Assembly (NCBI GenBank): GCA_017437925.1
Contig: JAFRWQ010000270.1
Span: 1-9,242, forward strand
Direction: 5' to 3'
Origin: Bacillota bacterium
Lineage (GTDB): Bacteria > Bacillota_A > Clostridia > Peptostreptococcales > Anaerovoracaceae
DNA: 9,242 bases
The notes below the pieces were generated by a model. That model was given only the letters and a program-made list of their open reading frames with translations. It was not told the origin of the DNA and did not search any database. Both the position numbers and the translations under genes were made by a program. This document shows, one piece after another, positions 1 through 6,539 of this stretch (position 1 is the stretch's first letter; every line of letters starts with the position of its first letter).

Positions 1-1525
1 CTGCCAGGGCGAGAAGCCCGAGACTTAAGCCTTCAAAGGCTTTTTCGGCAGCATAAAAGGCAAACATGGCAAGGCCCGAAGGCAGTATCAGGCCGGCCAG
101 GGCTATGGCGGCGGGGTTTATGATGAAGCTTAAGGGCGAAAAGCAGAGAAAATGAAAGACCGTAAGAGGCAGCATGCCCAGCTGGACGGCGAGGCAGGGC
201 CCGGCGAGGCTCCCCGCATAATATATAAAATCGCTTTTCTTTTCGTCCGAGATCTCGACGACGCGCGCCTCAAACCAGGGCAGGACTATGCCCAGAGAAT
301 AAGCCGCGGCGAAGGAGAGCTGAAAACCGCTGTCGAAGAGCTGGTAGGGATCCGCGCTCATGAAGACCAGGGCCGTAAGGGACGCAGCGCTCACCATGTC
401 GTAGCGCCGTCTCAGCTGAAAGGCCAGGATATTGAGGCTTATCATGAGCCCCGCCCTCATGACCGAGACCGAAAAGTCGGCAAGGGCTGCATAGACGAAC
501 AGCAGCGCCAGGGTGATCAGACCCGTCTTAAGATCCCTTCTTCCGCCGAGAAGCTTCATTATGACGGCGTAGAGCAGGCCCACGTGAAGGCCCGAGACCG
601 CCAGCACGTGGGCTATGCCGTTGTGCTTAAAGCTCTGTACATCGTCCTCGTCCATGAAGCCCTTTTCGCCGAACATGAGGCCCGAGACCAGGCCGAAGGA
701 GCGCTCGTCCAGCAGTTCTTCCGCTCGTGTGAGAAAGCCTCCCTTAAGGGAAGATATCAGGTTAAGGGGAAGATTCGCGACCCCGCATTTTTCAAAGCGG
801 AAGGGATTGGGACTCACAATGGCGAGCGCCCCCCTGCCCTTGAGGTACAGGCGGTGATCGAAGCCAAGGGGGTTCCTTCTGCCGTCGGGCTTTGAAACGG
901 TACCGGTGAAGCGGACCCTCCTTCCCGGAAGGCTGAAAAGTTCTTCGATATCGCTCTCATCAAGCTTCACCAGCACCTTTTCGCCGCAGGGCTTGAGCTC
1001 CTTCCCAGGAAGCCCCGCCCTTTCGAGCCTCACGTATATCTGCGAGGCCCCTTCCCTGTACCTGCACGAAAGCACCCTGCCCTCGCAGCTCACGGGCATC
1101 CCTCCGAAACTGTCGAGGACGCTGATCCGCGCTTCCCTCTCCCTGACAGTGAAAAAGCCGGCGAGGAAAAAGACCAGGCAGGCCATAAAGCAGAAGCTCC
1201 TGCGGCCTTTAAGCAGGGCTTTGGCGGCGCTTCCGGAAGGGTCGTCAAAGCTTTCAGGCCGTCCTTCGCTTTCGGGGACGCTGCCGCAGGCAGCTGGGAC
1301 CGCGGCTGATGGACCGCTCCCCCCTTCTGACCGAGACAAATCCTTACCGCCGCCTCTTACCGGCAGCATATACGCCCCGAAATACAGGGCGCAGAGCCCG
1401 AGAGCGGCGCCCGCGGCCGCTCTGCCGGACAGCCCCGTATAATAACCAAGCAGTATGCCGAAGCTTTCGGCAAAACAAAAAAGCAGAAGAGGCCTTCTCA
1501 ATACCGTCTCTGCCCGCCGCCGCAT
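1..1525 (-). CDS. comEC: ComEC/Rec2 DNA-uptake channel protein, partial (C-terminus beyond window)
   Basis: ComEC is the inner-membrane channel that carries single-stranded DNA into the cytosol during natural transformation. I translated the minus strand from the ATG at 1523-1525 and the frame stays open for 508 codons to the left edge, so the gene is cut by the window. Seen: two N-terminal membrane segments (about residues 11-55), a Gly/Ser/Pro-rich linker (57-100), a third membrane segment (110-126), a DUF4131/OB-fold-like domain (about 140-240) with Cys147, Cys154 and Cys180, then the Competence domain. That domain carries the hallmark HVLAVSGLHVGLL at 306-318 and several later hydrophobic helices. 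The family's C-terminal metallo-beta-lactamase-like domain would lie outside; B. subtilis ComEC is about 776 residues. The B. subtilis extracellular loop has a disulfide, so two of the three Cys may pair here (inference). AAGG at 1534-1537, 8 bases upstream, supports this start. Competence itself is not proven by this gene alone. Confidence 0.95.
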   Translation of the reverse strand, partial: MRRRAETVLRRPLLLFCFAESFGILLGYYTGLSGRAAAGAALGLCALYFGAYMLPVRGGGKDLSRSEGGSGPSAAVPAACGSVPESEGRPESFDDPSGSAAKALLKGRRSFCFMACLVFFLAGFFTVREREARISVLDSFGGMPVSCEGRVLSCRYREGASQIYVRLERAGLPGKELKPCGEKVLVKLDESDIEELFSLPGRRVRFTGTVSKPDGRRNPLGFDHRLYLKGRGALAIVSPNPFRFEKCGVANLPLNLISSLKGGFLTRAEELLDERSFGLVSGLMFGEKGFMDEDDVQSFKHNGIAHVLAVSGLHVGLLYAVIMKLLGGRRDLKTGLITLALLFVYAALADFSVSVMRAGLMISLNILAFQLRRRYDMVSAASLTALVFMSADPYQLFDSGFQLSFAAAYSLGIVLPWFEARVVEISDEKKSDFIYYAGSLAGPCLAVQLGMLPLTVFHFLCFSPLSFIINPAAIALAGLILPSGLAMFAFYAAEKAFEGLSLGLLALA

Positions 1526-1527
1526 CT

Positions 1528-1556
1528 ATATTACCTTAATTTACATATTATGTCAA
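1528..1556 (-). promoter_or_regulatory. comEC: Candidate sigma-A promoter and Shine-Dalgarno of comEC
   Basis: On the minus strand a perfect TTGACA (1551-1556) is followed by a 17-base spacer and TAATAT (1528-1533), which matches 4 of 6 bases of the -10 consensus. The AAGG Shine-Dalgarno of comEC (1534-1537) lies inside this spacer, and a transcript from this promoter would begin at or just inside the annotated start codon. Either the promoter is a chance match, the mRNA is near-leaderless, or a downstream start is used from it. Confidence 0.4.
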
Positions 1557-1626
1557 TATTTTGCCGCAAAAACCTGCCGCATCGCCCGCCGGCCCCGCGC
1601 TCCCTCCCGCGCATTCTTTCCATTAC

Positions 1627-1656
1627 AAAAGCCCCGTCCGGTATTCCGGACGAGGC
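1627..1656 (-). terminator. Rho-independent terminator of gdhA
   Basis: Read on the minus strand, an 11-bp stem (1646-1656 with 1631-1641, one G-T wobble) closes on the tetraloop AATA and is followed by TTTT (1627-1630). It sits 40 bases past the gdhA stop codon and before comEC, so the two genes are probably separate transcription units. Read on the plus strand the hairpin has no T-tract. Confidence 0.88.
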
Positions 1657-1696
1657 TCTCTTTCGCTGTCTTTCAGACTCTGTCCAAACTTAAGGT

Positions 1697-3040
1697 TTAG
1701 ACAAGTCCCTGCCACTTCATGGCCTTGGCAACTCTGTCGAAGCCCGCGATGTTGGCGCCGGCTACGAAGTTGTCGCCCAGGTTGTAGTATGCGCAGGCAT
1801 CTTCGATCTGCTTGAAGATGTTGACCATGATGCCTTCCAGCTGAGCGAATACGTCTTCCGGAGTGAAGACGATGTGCTGAGCGTTCTGGCTCATCTCGAG
1901 GCAGGAGCAGGCTACGCCGCCGGCGTTGGCAGCCTTGGCGGGACCTACCGCTACGCCGTGCTGCTGGAGGTACTCAACAGCCTCATTGGTGGTGGGCATG
2001 TTGGCGCCTTCTACGTAGTACTTGCAGCCGCTGGCAACGATCTGCTTGGCGTGCTCAAGATGTACGTCGTTCTGCATCGCGCAGGGGATGTAGAGGTCGG
2101 CCTTGACGCCCCAGGGCTTCTGTCCGGGAACGAACTTGGCGCCGGGGAACTTCTCTGCGTAGGGAGAGCAGATGTTCTTGCCGCTGTTTCTGAGTTCGAG
2201 GAAGTAGTCGATCTTCTCGCCCAGGACGCCGTCCTCATCGAGGATGTACCCGTCGGGGCCGGAGAAAGCGATGACCTTGGCGCCCAGCTGCTCGAGCTTC
2301 TGAGCGGTACCCCAGGCTACGTTGCCGAAGCCGGAGATAACGACGGTCTTGCCTTCGAGGGTGTCGCCGTAGTGCTTGAGCATCTCTCTGGCGAAGAAGA
2401 CGATTCCGTAACCGGTAGCTTCGGATCTTCCCGCAAGTCCGCCGTTCTCGGTGCCCTTGCCGGAGAAGGTGCCGTCATACTGGTTGGTCAGTCTCTTGTA
2501 CTGGCCCATGATGTAGCCGATCTCTCTGCCGCCTACGCCGAGGTCGCCGGCGGGGTCGTCTTCGTTGGGTCCTACATACTTGTAGAACTCATTGACGAAG
2601 CTCTGGCAGAATCTCATGATCTCAGCGTCGCTCTTGCCGTTGGGATCGAAGTCAGCGCCGCCCTTGCCGCCGCCGATGGGCAGTCCGGTGAGGGAGTTCT
2701 TGAAGATCTGCTCAAATCCGAGGAACTTGAGGATTCCGGGATATACGTTGGGAGCGAAACGGAGGCCGCCCTTGTAGGGTCCCAGAGCGGAGTTGAACTG
2801 TACTCTGTAGCCTCTGTTCACATGGGGCTTGCCCTGATCGTCGACCCAGGGTACTCTGAAGCTGATGATCCTCTCGGGCTCGAGGAGCCTGTCGATGATG
2901 CCCAGCTCTACATACTCGGGATGAGCCTGGAGTACGGGCTCGATGGAAGTGAGAACTTCTTCTACGGTCTGAAGGAATTCAGGCTCATGAGGATATCTCT
3001 GCTTTACTTCCTCGATGTACTTGTCACAAATTCTTGCCAT
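1697..3040 (-). CDS. gdhA: Glutamate dehydrogenase, hexameric, probably NAD-dependent
   Basis: Catalyses reversible oxidative deamination of glutamate to 2-oxoglutarate and ammonia in the cytosol, linking amino-acid fermentation or ammonium assimilation to central carbon. The 447-residue product has the usual length of the hexameric family. Seen: GPYKGGLRF around Lys90, the PIGGGKGG loop with Lys126, PAGDLGVGGREIG with the catalytic-type Asp166, then a Rossmann domain from about 230 with GFGNVAWG (237-244) and GPDG (261-264). Phe238, Pro262 and Asp263 are equivalent to residues reported to favour NAD+ over NADP+ in the C. symbiosum enzyme, so NAD use is inferred. The ATG at 3038-3040 is chosen because AAAGGAGA (3051-3058) precedes it and the protein then begins like its relatives. 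The frame extends to a TTG at 3142, but that adds a 34-residue tail with no family support. Codon use is biased as in well-expressed genes. Confidence 0.96.
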   Translation of the reverse strand: MARICDKYIEEVKQRYPHEPEFLQTVEEVLTSIEPVLQAHPEYVELGIIDRLLEPERIISFRVPWVDDQGKPHVNRGYRVQFNSALGPYKGGLRFAPNVYPGILKFLGFEQIFKNSLTGLPIGGGKGGADFDPNGKSDAEIMRFCQSFVNEFYKYVGPNEDDPAGDLGVGGREIGYIMGQYKRLTNQYDGTFSGKGTENGGLAGRSEATGYGIVFFAREMLKHYGDTLEGKTVVISGFGNVAWGTAQKLEQLGAKVIAFSGPDGYILDEDGVLGEKIDYFLELRNSGKNICSPYAEKFPGAKFVPGQKPWGVKADLYIPCAMQNDVHLEHAKQIVASGCKYYVEGANMPTTNEAVEYLQQHGVAVGPAKAANAGGVACSCLEMSQNAQHIVFTPEDVFAQLEGIMVNIFKQIEDACAYYNLGDNFVAGANIAGFDRVAKAMKWQGLV

Positions 3041-3113
3041 GTTGAAATTTTCTCCTTTATACAAAAGATATACCGAATATGGGATATTAAAAGAAAACAT
3101 TCCATACAGTGAT

Positions 3114-3142
3114 AGTTTAGCACTTGAGCCTTTGTTCTGCAA
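3114..3142 (-). promoter_or_regulatory. gdhA: Candidate gdhA promoter (weak)
   Basis: On the minus strand TTGCAG (3137-3142) and TAAACT (3114-3119) are separated by 17 bases. The -10 matches 4 of 6 and the -35 only its TTG half. It would give a leader of about 65 bases before the gdhA start. Another AT-rich element closer to the gene could serve instead. Confidence 0.35.
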
Positions 3143-3250
3143 GGCTATAAAGTCCTTTAATTTTGCCGTTTTTAAGCTTTTCGCTTTAAAAGATCAGGGT
3201 CGCTTCAAAGTCTCAGAAACTATTCCGCCGATGCGGCGAATGCTCAGAAG

Positions 3251-3272
3251 AAATGTGCCTTGCGTCACATTT
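3251..3272. promoter_or_regulatory. Crp/Fnr-family-like operator palindrome
   Basis: AAATGTG (3251-3257) and CACATTT (3266-3272) form a perfect 7-bp inverted repeat with an 8-base spacer. The core matches TGTGA-N6-TCACA at 9 of 10 positions, with only the fifth base changed from A to C, and the flanking AAA/TTT also match the E. coli CRP consensus. B. subtilis Fnr recognises a similar core. The centre lies about 100 bases upstream of the predicted rlmL operon start and about 154 upstream of the candidate gdhA start. Which gene it controls, and through which regulator, cannot be told here. Confidence 0.5.
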
Positions 3273-3326
3273 TTATCAAATGTTCGGTATTCTTTTTCGC
3301 GGCCTCCTTTCATCGCCCGCCCTTCA

Positions 3327-3355
3327 TTTACAAAGGGCCGCTTTTCTGTTATCAT
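3327..3355 (+). promoter_or_regulatory. Sigma-A promoter of the rlmL operon
   Basis: TTTACA (3327-3332, 5 of 6 to TTGACA), an exact 17-base spacer, and TATCAT (3350-3355, 5 of 6 to TATAAT) precede rlmL. Transcription would start near 3362, giving a leader of about 38 bases that ends with AAGGAG six bases before the ATG at 3400. No other promoter of this quality is visible upstream of the four following genes. Confidence 0.65.
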
Positions 3356-3399
3356 ACGCTCGCCGGAACAAATAACATCCGCCTTCAAAGGAGCCTGAA

Positions 3400-4623
3400 A
3401 TGTCAAAGCTTGAACTCATAGCCAGCGCCACCTTCGGCCTTGAGGCCGTGGTAAAAAGAGAAGTGGAAGCCTTGGGTTATCCCATCGCCGATTCCAGGGA
3501 CGGGCGCATCACATACACCGGGGACGAGAGGGCCCTGGTGCGCTCCAACCTGTGGCTGCGCTGCGCGGACAGGGTCTACGTAAAGATGGCGGAGTTCTCC
3601 GCACTTACATTTGAAGAGCTCTTCCAGCAGACCAAGGCCCTGGCCTGGGAGGAATGGATACCCCTGGACGGCCGCTTCACGGTGGTCGGGACCTCGGTAA
3701 AATCAACGCTTCACAGCGTTCCCGCCTGCCAGTCGATCATAAAGAAGGCCATAGTGGAAAGGCTCAGGCAGACCTACGATGTGGAAAGCTTCGAGGAGAC
3801 GGGGGCAGATTACACCGTCCGCTTCGCTTTCCTTAAGGACAGCGTGACCCTTATGATCGACAGCTCAGGGGAGGGGCTCCACAAGAGAGGCTACAGGGTC
3901 AGCGCCGTCACCGCTCCCATAAAGGAGACCCTGGCCGCGGCCCTGATAAACTTAAGCTTCTTTAAGCCCGGCAGGACCCTGGTCGACCCCATGTGCGGCT
4001 CGGGGACCATACCCATAGAGGCCGCCATGATAGCGAAAAACATAGCGCCCGGCCTTTCAAGGCATTTCGCCTCCGAAGGCTGGGACTGCATACCCAAAGA
4101 GCTCTGGGCGGAGGAACGGAAGGCCGCCTATGCCGCCATAGACAACGAGAGCAGCTTTCACATACTGGCCTGCGACATAGACCCCAAATCTGTGGAAGCG
4201 GCCAGAGAAAACGCCGCCGAAGCGGGGGTCGAGGACTGCATAGTCTTCATGCCCATGGGAATAAAGAGGACCCTCAGCGAGCTCTGCGGAAAAGGAGCAT
4301 CCGAAAAGGCCGCAGAAGGCGCCGAGACCGGCGACCAGCTCCTCCCCTTCGCCGAAGACCGCGGCATCATAATAAGCAACCCGCCCTACGGCCAGCGCAT
4401 AGGAGAGCAGGACCAGATGGACGCGATATACAAGGTCCTGAAAAACTTTTCAAAAGAAAACCCCGCCTGGTCCCTCTTCATCATCACCTCGGACAAGAGC
4501 TTTGAGCGAAAGATGGGAAGGCCCGCCGACCGCAGGCGCAAGCTCTTCAACGGCAACGTCGAAGCCTGCTACTACCAGTATCACGGAGAAAAACAGCCGG
4601 CCAAAGCGCCCGGCGCCAAATAA
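3400..4623 (+). CDS. rlmL: THUMP-domain class I SAM RNA methyltransferase (RlmL/YpsC type)
   Basis: Predicted to methylate guanine N2 in 23S rRNA (m2G2445 in E. coli numbering, by family). It corresponds to the RlmL half of the fused E. coli RlmKL and to the stand-alone B. subtilis YpsC (about 385 residues); this one has 407. Seen: an N-terminal ferredoxin-like part plus THUMP domain (about 1-155) with the family stretches SNLWLRCADR (49-58) and KSTLHSVPACQSI (101-113). The Rossmann methyltransferase follows, with SAM motif DPMCGSGT (196-203), CDID (258-261) and catalytic NPPYGQR (327-333). Between about 292 and 320 there is a Gly/Glu/Ala-rich stretch that seems longer than in YpsC as I recall it, probably a surface loop. 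It is the first gene of the operon; the DUF1232 gene follows after 27 bases without a terminator. The substrate base is inferred from the family. Confidence 0.9.
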   Translation: MSKLELIASATFGLEAVVKREVEALGYPIADSRDGRITYTGDERALVRSNLWLRCADRVYVKMAEFSALTFEELFQQTKALAWEEWIPLDGRFTVVGTSVKSTLHSVPACQSIIKKAIVERLRQTYDVESFEETGADYTVRFAFLKDSVTLMIDSSGEGLHKRGYRVSAVTAPIKETLAAALINLSFFKPGRTLVDPMCGSGTIPIEAAMIAKNIAPGLSRHFASEGWDCIPKELWAEERKAAYAAIDNESSFHILACDIDPKSVEAARENAAEAGVEDCIVFMPMGIKRTLSELCGKGASEKAAEGAETGDQLLPFAEDRGIIISNPPYGQRIGEQDQMDAIYKVLKNFSKENPAWSLFIITSDKSFERKMGRPADRRRKLFNGNVEACYYQYHGEKQPAKAPGAK

Positions 4624-4650
4624 CAAAAACATTTACAACAGGAGGTTACA

Positions 4651-5058
4651 ATGAGCGTTATCGATACCGACAAAGCAATGGAAGTCCTCGGCAAGTACAC
4701 AGCCCAGGCCCAGGAGATGCTCAAGGACGGTTCAAAGGTCGAGCAGGCCCTGCAGGCCCTCGAGCTCAAGATGAAGGAGATCCCCGCCATAGGAGAAGGC
4801 CTTTCAAGGCTTCCCCTCATGATCTCCATGATCAGAGCCTACATAACAAAGGAGTATTCGGGAGTTTCGACCAGGGTCATAGTCCTGATGCTCTGCGCTG
4901 TCCTTTACCTGCTCAAGGGCAAAGACCTGATCCGCGACGATATCCCCGTGGTCGGCTATCTTGACGACATACTGGTAGTCGGAGCCGCCTTCAAGTTCTC
5001 CGAAGAAGAGCTCAACGCCTACGCCGAATGGAGAAATTTCAAGCGCGAAGCGGAATAA
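4651..5058 (+). CDS. DUF1232 (YkvA-like) membrane-associated protein
   Basis: A 135-residue protein whose C-terminal half is a DUF1232 domain (about 70-112): a hydrophobic helix (75-88) followed by KDLIRDDIPVVGYLDDILVV (91-110), with the diagnostic GYLDD. The usual Pro residues just before and inside the 'PxDLIPD' part are replaced (GKDLIRD), while the IP-x-x-GYLDD part is intact. The first 65 residues are charged and helical, possibly a coiled coil, and have no recognised domain. The family's molecular function is unknown. The ATG follows a strong aGGAGG site (4640-4645). The gene lies between rlmL and the zinc-ribbon membrane genes in the same direction with short gaps (27 and 43 bases), so it probably shares their transcript and perhaps their membrane role (inference). 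Confidence 0.85.
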   Translation: MSVIDTDKAMEVLGKYTAQAQEMLKDGSKVEQALQALELKMKEIPAIGEGLSRLPLMISMIRAYITKEYSGVSTRVIVLMLCAVLYLLKGKDLIRDDIPVVGYLDDILVVGAAFKFSEEELNAYAEWRNFKREAE

Positions 5059-5101
5059 GAGGTCTTTAGCCAAAGGGAAAACAACGCGGGGAAAGTACGA
5101 T

Positions 5102-5824
5102 ATGAGCACGGTCAGATGCAAAAACTGCGGGGCGGTCTTCGACGCCAGACTCAGCAGCTGCCCTTACTGCGGCACGATGAATAAAAAAGGCGCCTACGCC
5201 GAATTCAGGATGAAGGTCTCTTCGCTGATAGACTCCATGCTCGGCCTTAAGGACGACGTGCAGCGGTCCGTCAGCCGCATCATCCTGTCTTCCATGCTCA
5301 GGGGACTGGTCCTGATCACCGTCATCGTGGGGCTGTCCTTTGCCTTCTCCCGCACCGCGAAGATCAACTACTACAACGATGAGAAGTACGACCGGCAGGC
5401 CTACGACGACATCGTTTGGATGGAAGAGAACCTGGACGCGCTCAACGAAGCCTATGACAGCGGAGACTACAAGGCCGTTGAAAAGCTTTATTACGGGAAT
5501 ACCCGCGCCGTTCAGAAATGGTCCCGCTATTCTTCCTACTGCCTGAAATACGCCTTCGAGAACATCGAGCGGGATGAGCGCTTCGACGCGTACCTGCTTC
5601 AGCGCATGCTGCACTTTATCTTCCGTCCCGAGATCTTCACAGGTTACAACGGGATGAACAGGGTCGACAAGGACGAATACGCCGAAATGAGAGACGCGCT
5701 CATCGCGGAGCTTGAAAACAGAGGCTATTCCTTCGGCGAACTGGAGGATATATATGAAAAGTGCTCGAATTCAAGCGGTTACGCGGACTATGACCTTCTC
5801 AAGCAATACGTAAAAGAGGACTGA
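5102..5824 (+). CDS. Zinc-ribbon single-TM protein 1, uncharacterised
   Basis: I do not recognise a named family. The 240-residue product starts with a rubredoxin-like zinc ribbon, CKNCG and CPYCG (Cys6, Cys9, Cys20, Cys23). A charged linker follows, then one membrane segment (about 61-83) and a mostly helical, Tyr- and acid-rich C-terminal part (85-240). With a cytosolic zinc ribbon the C-terminal part would face outside (inference). Residues 114-123, LNEAYDSGDY, match a motif at the same place in the next two proteins, so the three look like paralogues. The ribosome site is weak (GGGGAAAG, 5088-5095), unlike its neighbours, so output may depend on coupling to upstream translation. Its stop codon is one base before the next gene's ATG. 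Zinc-ribbon/TM proteins of this layout often have regulatory or envelope roles, but none can be assigned. Confidence 0.85.
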   Translation: MSTVRCKNCGAVFDARLSSCPYCGTMNKKGAYAEFRMKVSSLIDSMLGLKDDVQRSVSRIILSSMLRGLVLITVIVGLSFAFSRTAKINYYNDEKYDRQAYDDIVWMEENLDALNEAYDSGDYKAVEKLYYGNTRAVQKWSRYSSYCLKYAFENIERDERFDAYLLQRMLHFIFRPEIFTGYNGMNRVDKDEYAEMRDALIAELENRGYSFGELEDIYEKCSNSSGYADYDLLKQYVKED

Positions 5825-5825
5825 A

Positions 5826-6539
5826 ATGGTTAACTGCAAAAACTGCGGCGCGCCTCTTTCCCTGAACGAGGCCTTCTGCCCCCACTGCGGCACGCCCAAT
5901 CCCGAAGCCCAGGAACACCTTAAAAAGCTTCAGTTCCTGGACGAGCGCTTCGAGAGCGCCAGCCGCGAGGTCGCCGCGGAGGTAAAGAAAAGCAAAAAAG
6001 GCTACGGCATACTGGTGATCCTGGTGATGCTGCTCCTCGCCAACCTTACGGTCTTCGTCATGCATCAGGCCGGCTATGAGATCGCCGAGAGGATAATCGC
6101 ATCCAAGATGACCGAGAGCGAGATAAAAGCCCAATTGGACGAATTCCTCGACGAAGGCGAATACATCGAGATGGAGCTCTTCATGAACAAGTTCTCCCTC
6201 TCCTACAGGGATTACGGGGACTACAACAGCATCTCGTACCTTGCGTACTATCAGAACCGCATGATCGATGCCATGACCGAGTATCTATACGGCACCGATC
6301 CCTACGACGACCCTCTCGTCAGGACCTGCGAAGCAGTGGCGGATTATGAGAGAGAATACGCAAGCATCAGAAAAAGAGACGTCAGCGAAAAAGTCCTGTA
6401 CCATACGGAGGAGCTCAACGCCGAGGTTAACGGATTTCTCAAGAACTATCTGAACCTTACCGATGAAGACATCGCCGGTCTGAAGGGCATGAGTTCTTCG
6501 TCGCTGCTGATCCTTGTGAACGAGAGGAGGGCGAAATGA
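5826..6539 (+). CDS. Zinc-ribbon single-TM protein 2, paralogue of preceding gene
   Basis: An uncharacterised 237-residue protein with the same order of parts as the previous gene: zinc ribbon CKNCG and CPHCG (Cys4, Cys7, Cys18, Cys21), a basic helical linker (about 25-58, ending KKSKKG), one strongly hydrophobic membrane segment (60-79), and an acidic helical C-terminal domain. Residues 104-113, LDEFLDEGEY, match LNEAYDSGDY of protein 1. Apart from the ribbon, the membrane layout and this motif, similarity is low, so the duplication is old. The basic residues before the membrane segment favour a cytosolic ribbon and an extracytoplasmic C-terminus. AAGAGGA (5814-5820) lies within the end of the preceding gene, and its own end overlaps the next gene by four bases (ATGA). 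Function is not assigned. Confidence 0.85.
   Translation: MVNCKNCGAPLSLNEAFCPHCGTPNPEAQEHLKKLQFLDERFESASREVAAEVKKSKKGYGILVILVMLLLANLTVFVMHQAGYEIAERIIASKMTESEIKAQLDEFLDEGEYIEMELFMNKFSLSYRDYGDYNSISYLAYYQNRMIDAMTEYLYGTDPYDDPLVRTCEAVADYEREYASIRKRDVSEKVLYHTEELNAEVNGFLKNYLNLTDEDIAGLKGMSSSSLLILVNERRAK

Larger units (their letters stand above)
3041..3399. other. Divergent intergenic region between gdhA and rlmL
   Basis: This AT-richer 359-base stretch has no convincing gene. It carries the leader and candidate promoter of gdhA on the left, a good promoter for the plus-strand operon on the right (3327-3355), and a Crp/Fnr-like palindrome between them (3251-3272). There is also a short GC hairpin (CGCCG-ATG-CGGCG near 3226-3238) and a small AT palindrome in the gdhA leader (AATAT-GGG-ATATT, 3076-3088), both too short to interpret. 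The only open frame of note, minus strand 3194-3406, has no family resemblance and overlaps the rlmL start. Confidence 0.75.

Noticed and set aside
152..895. Plus-strand open frame of 247 codons
   Set aside because: Antisense to comEC, whose minus-strand translation shows the HVLAVSGLHVGLL hallmark. The plus-strand product resembles nothing I know.
3076..3088. AATAT-GGG-ATATT palindrome in the gdhA leader
   Set aside because: Arms of five A/T bases in an AT-rich spacer are easily found by chance and match no operator I know.
1874..3112. Plus-strand open frame of 412 codons
   Set aside because: It lies fully antisense to gdhA, whose family match is beyond doubt. Its Ala/Leu/Val/Glu-rich product is what GC-rich, well-expressed codons give on the opposite strand.
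3041..3142. Longer gdhA using the TTG at 3142
   Set aside because: It adds 34 residues without family similarity, while the ATG at 3040 has a ribosome site and gives the normal family length.
3194..3406. Minus-strand 70-codon frame in the divergent spacer
   Set aside because: No ribosome site, no recognisable features, and it overlaps the rlmL start as well as the promoter and operator-like sequences.
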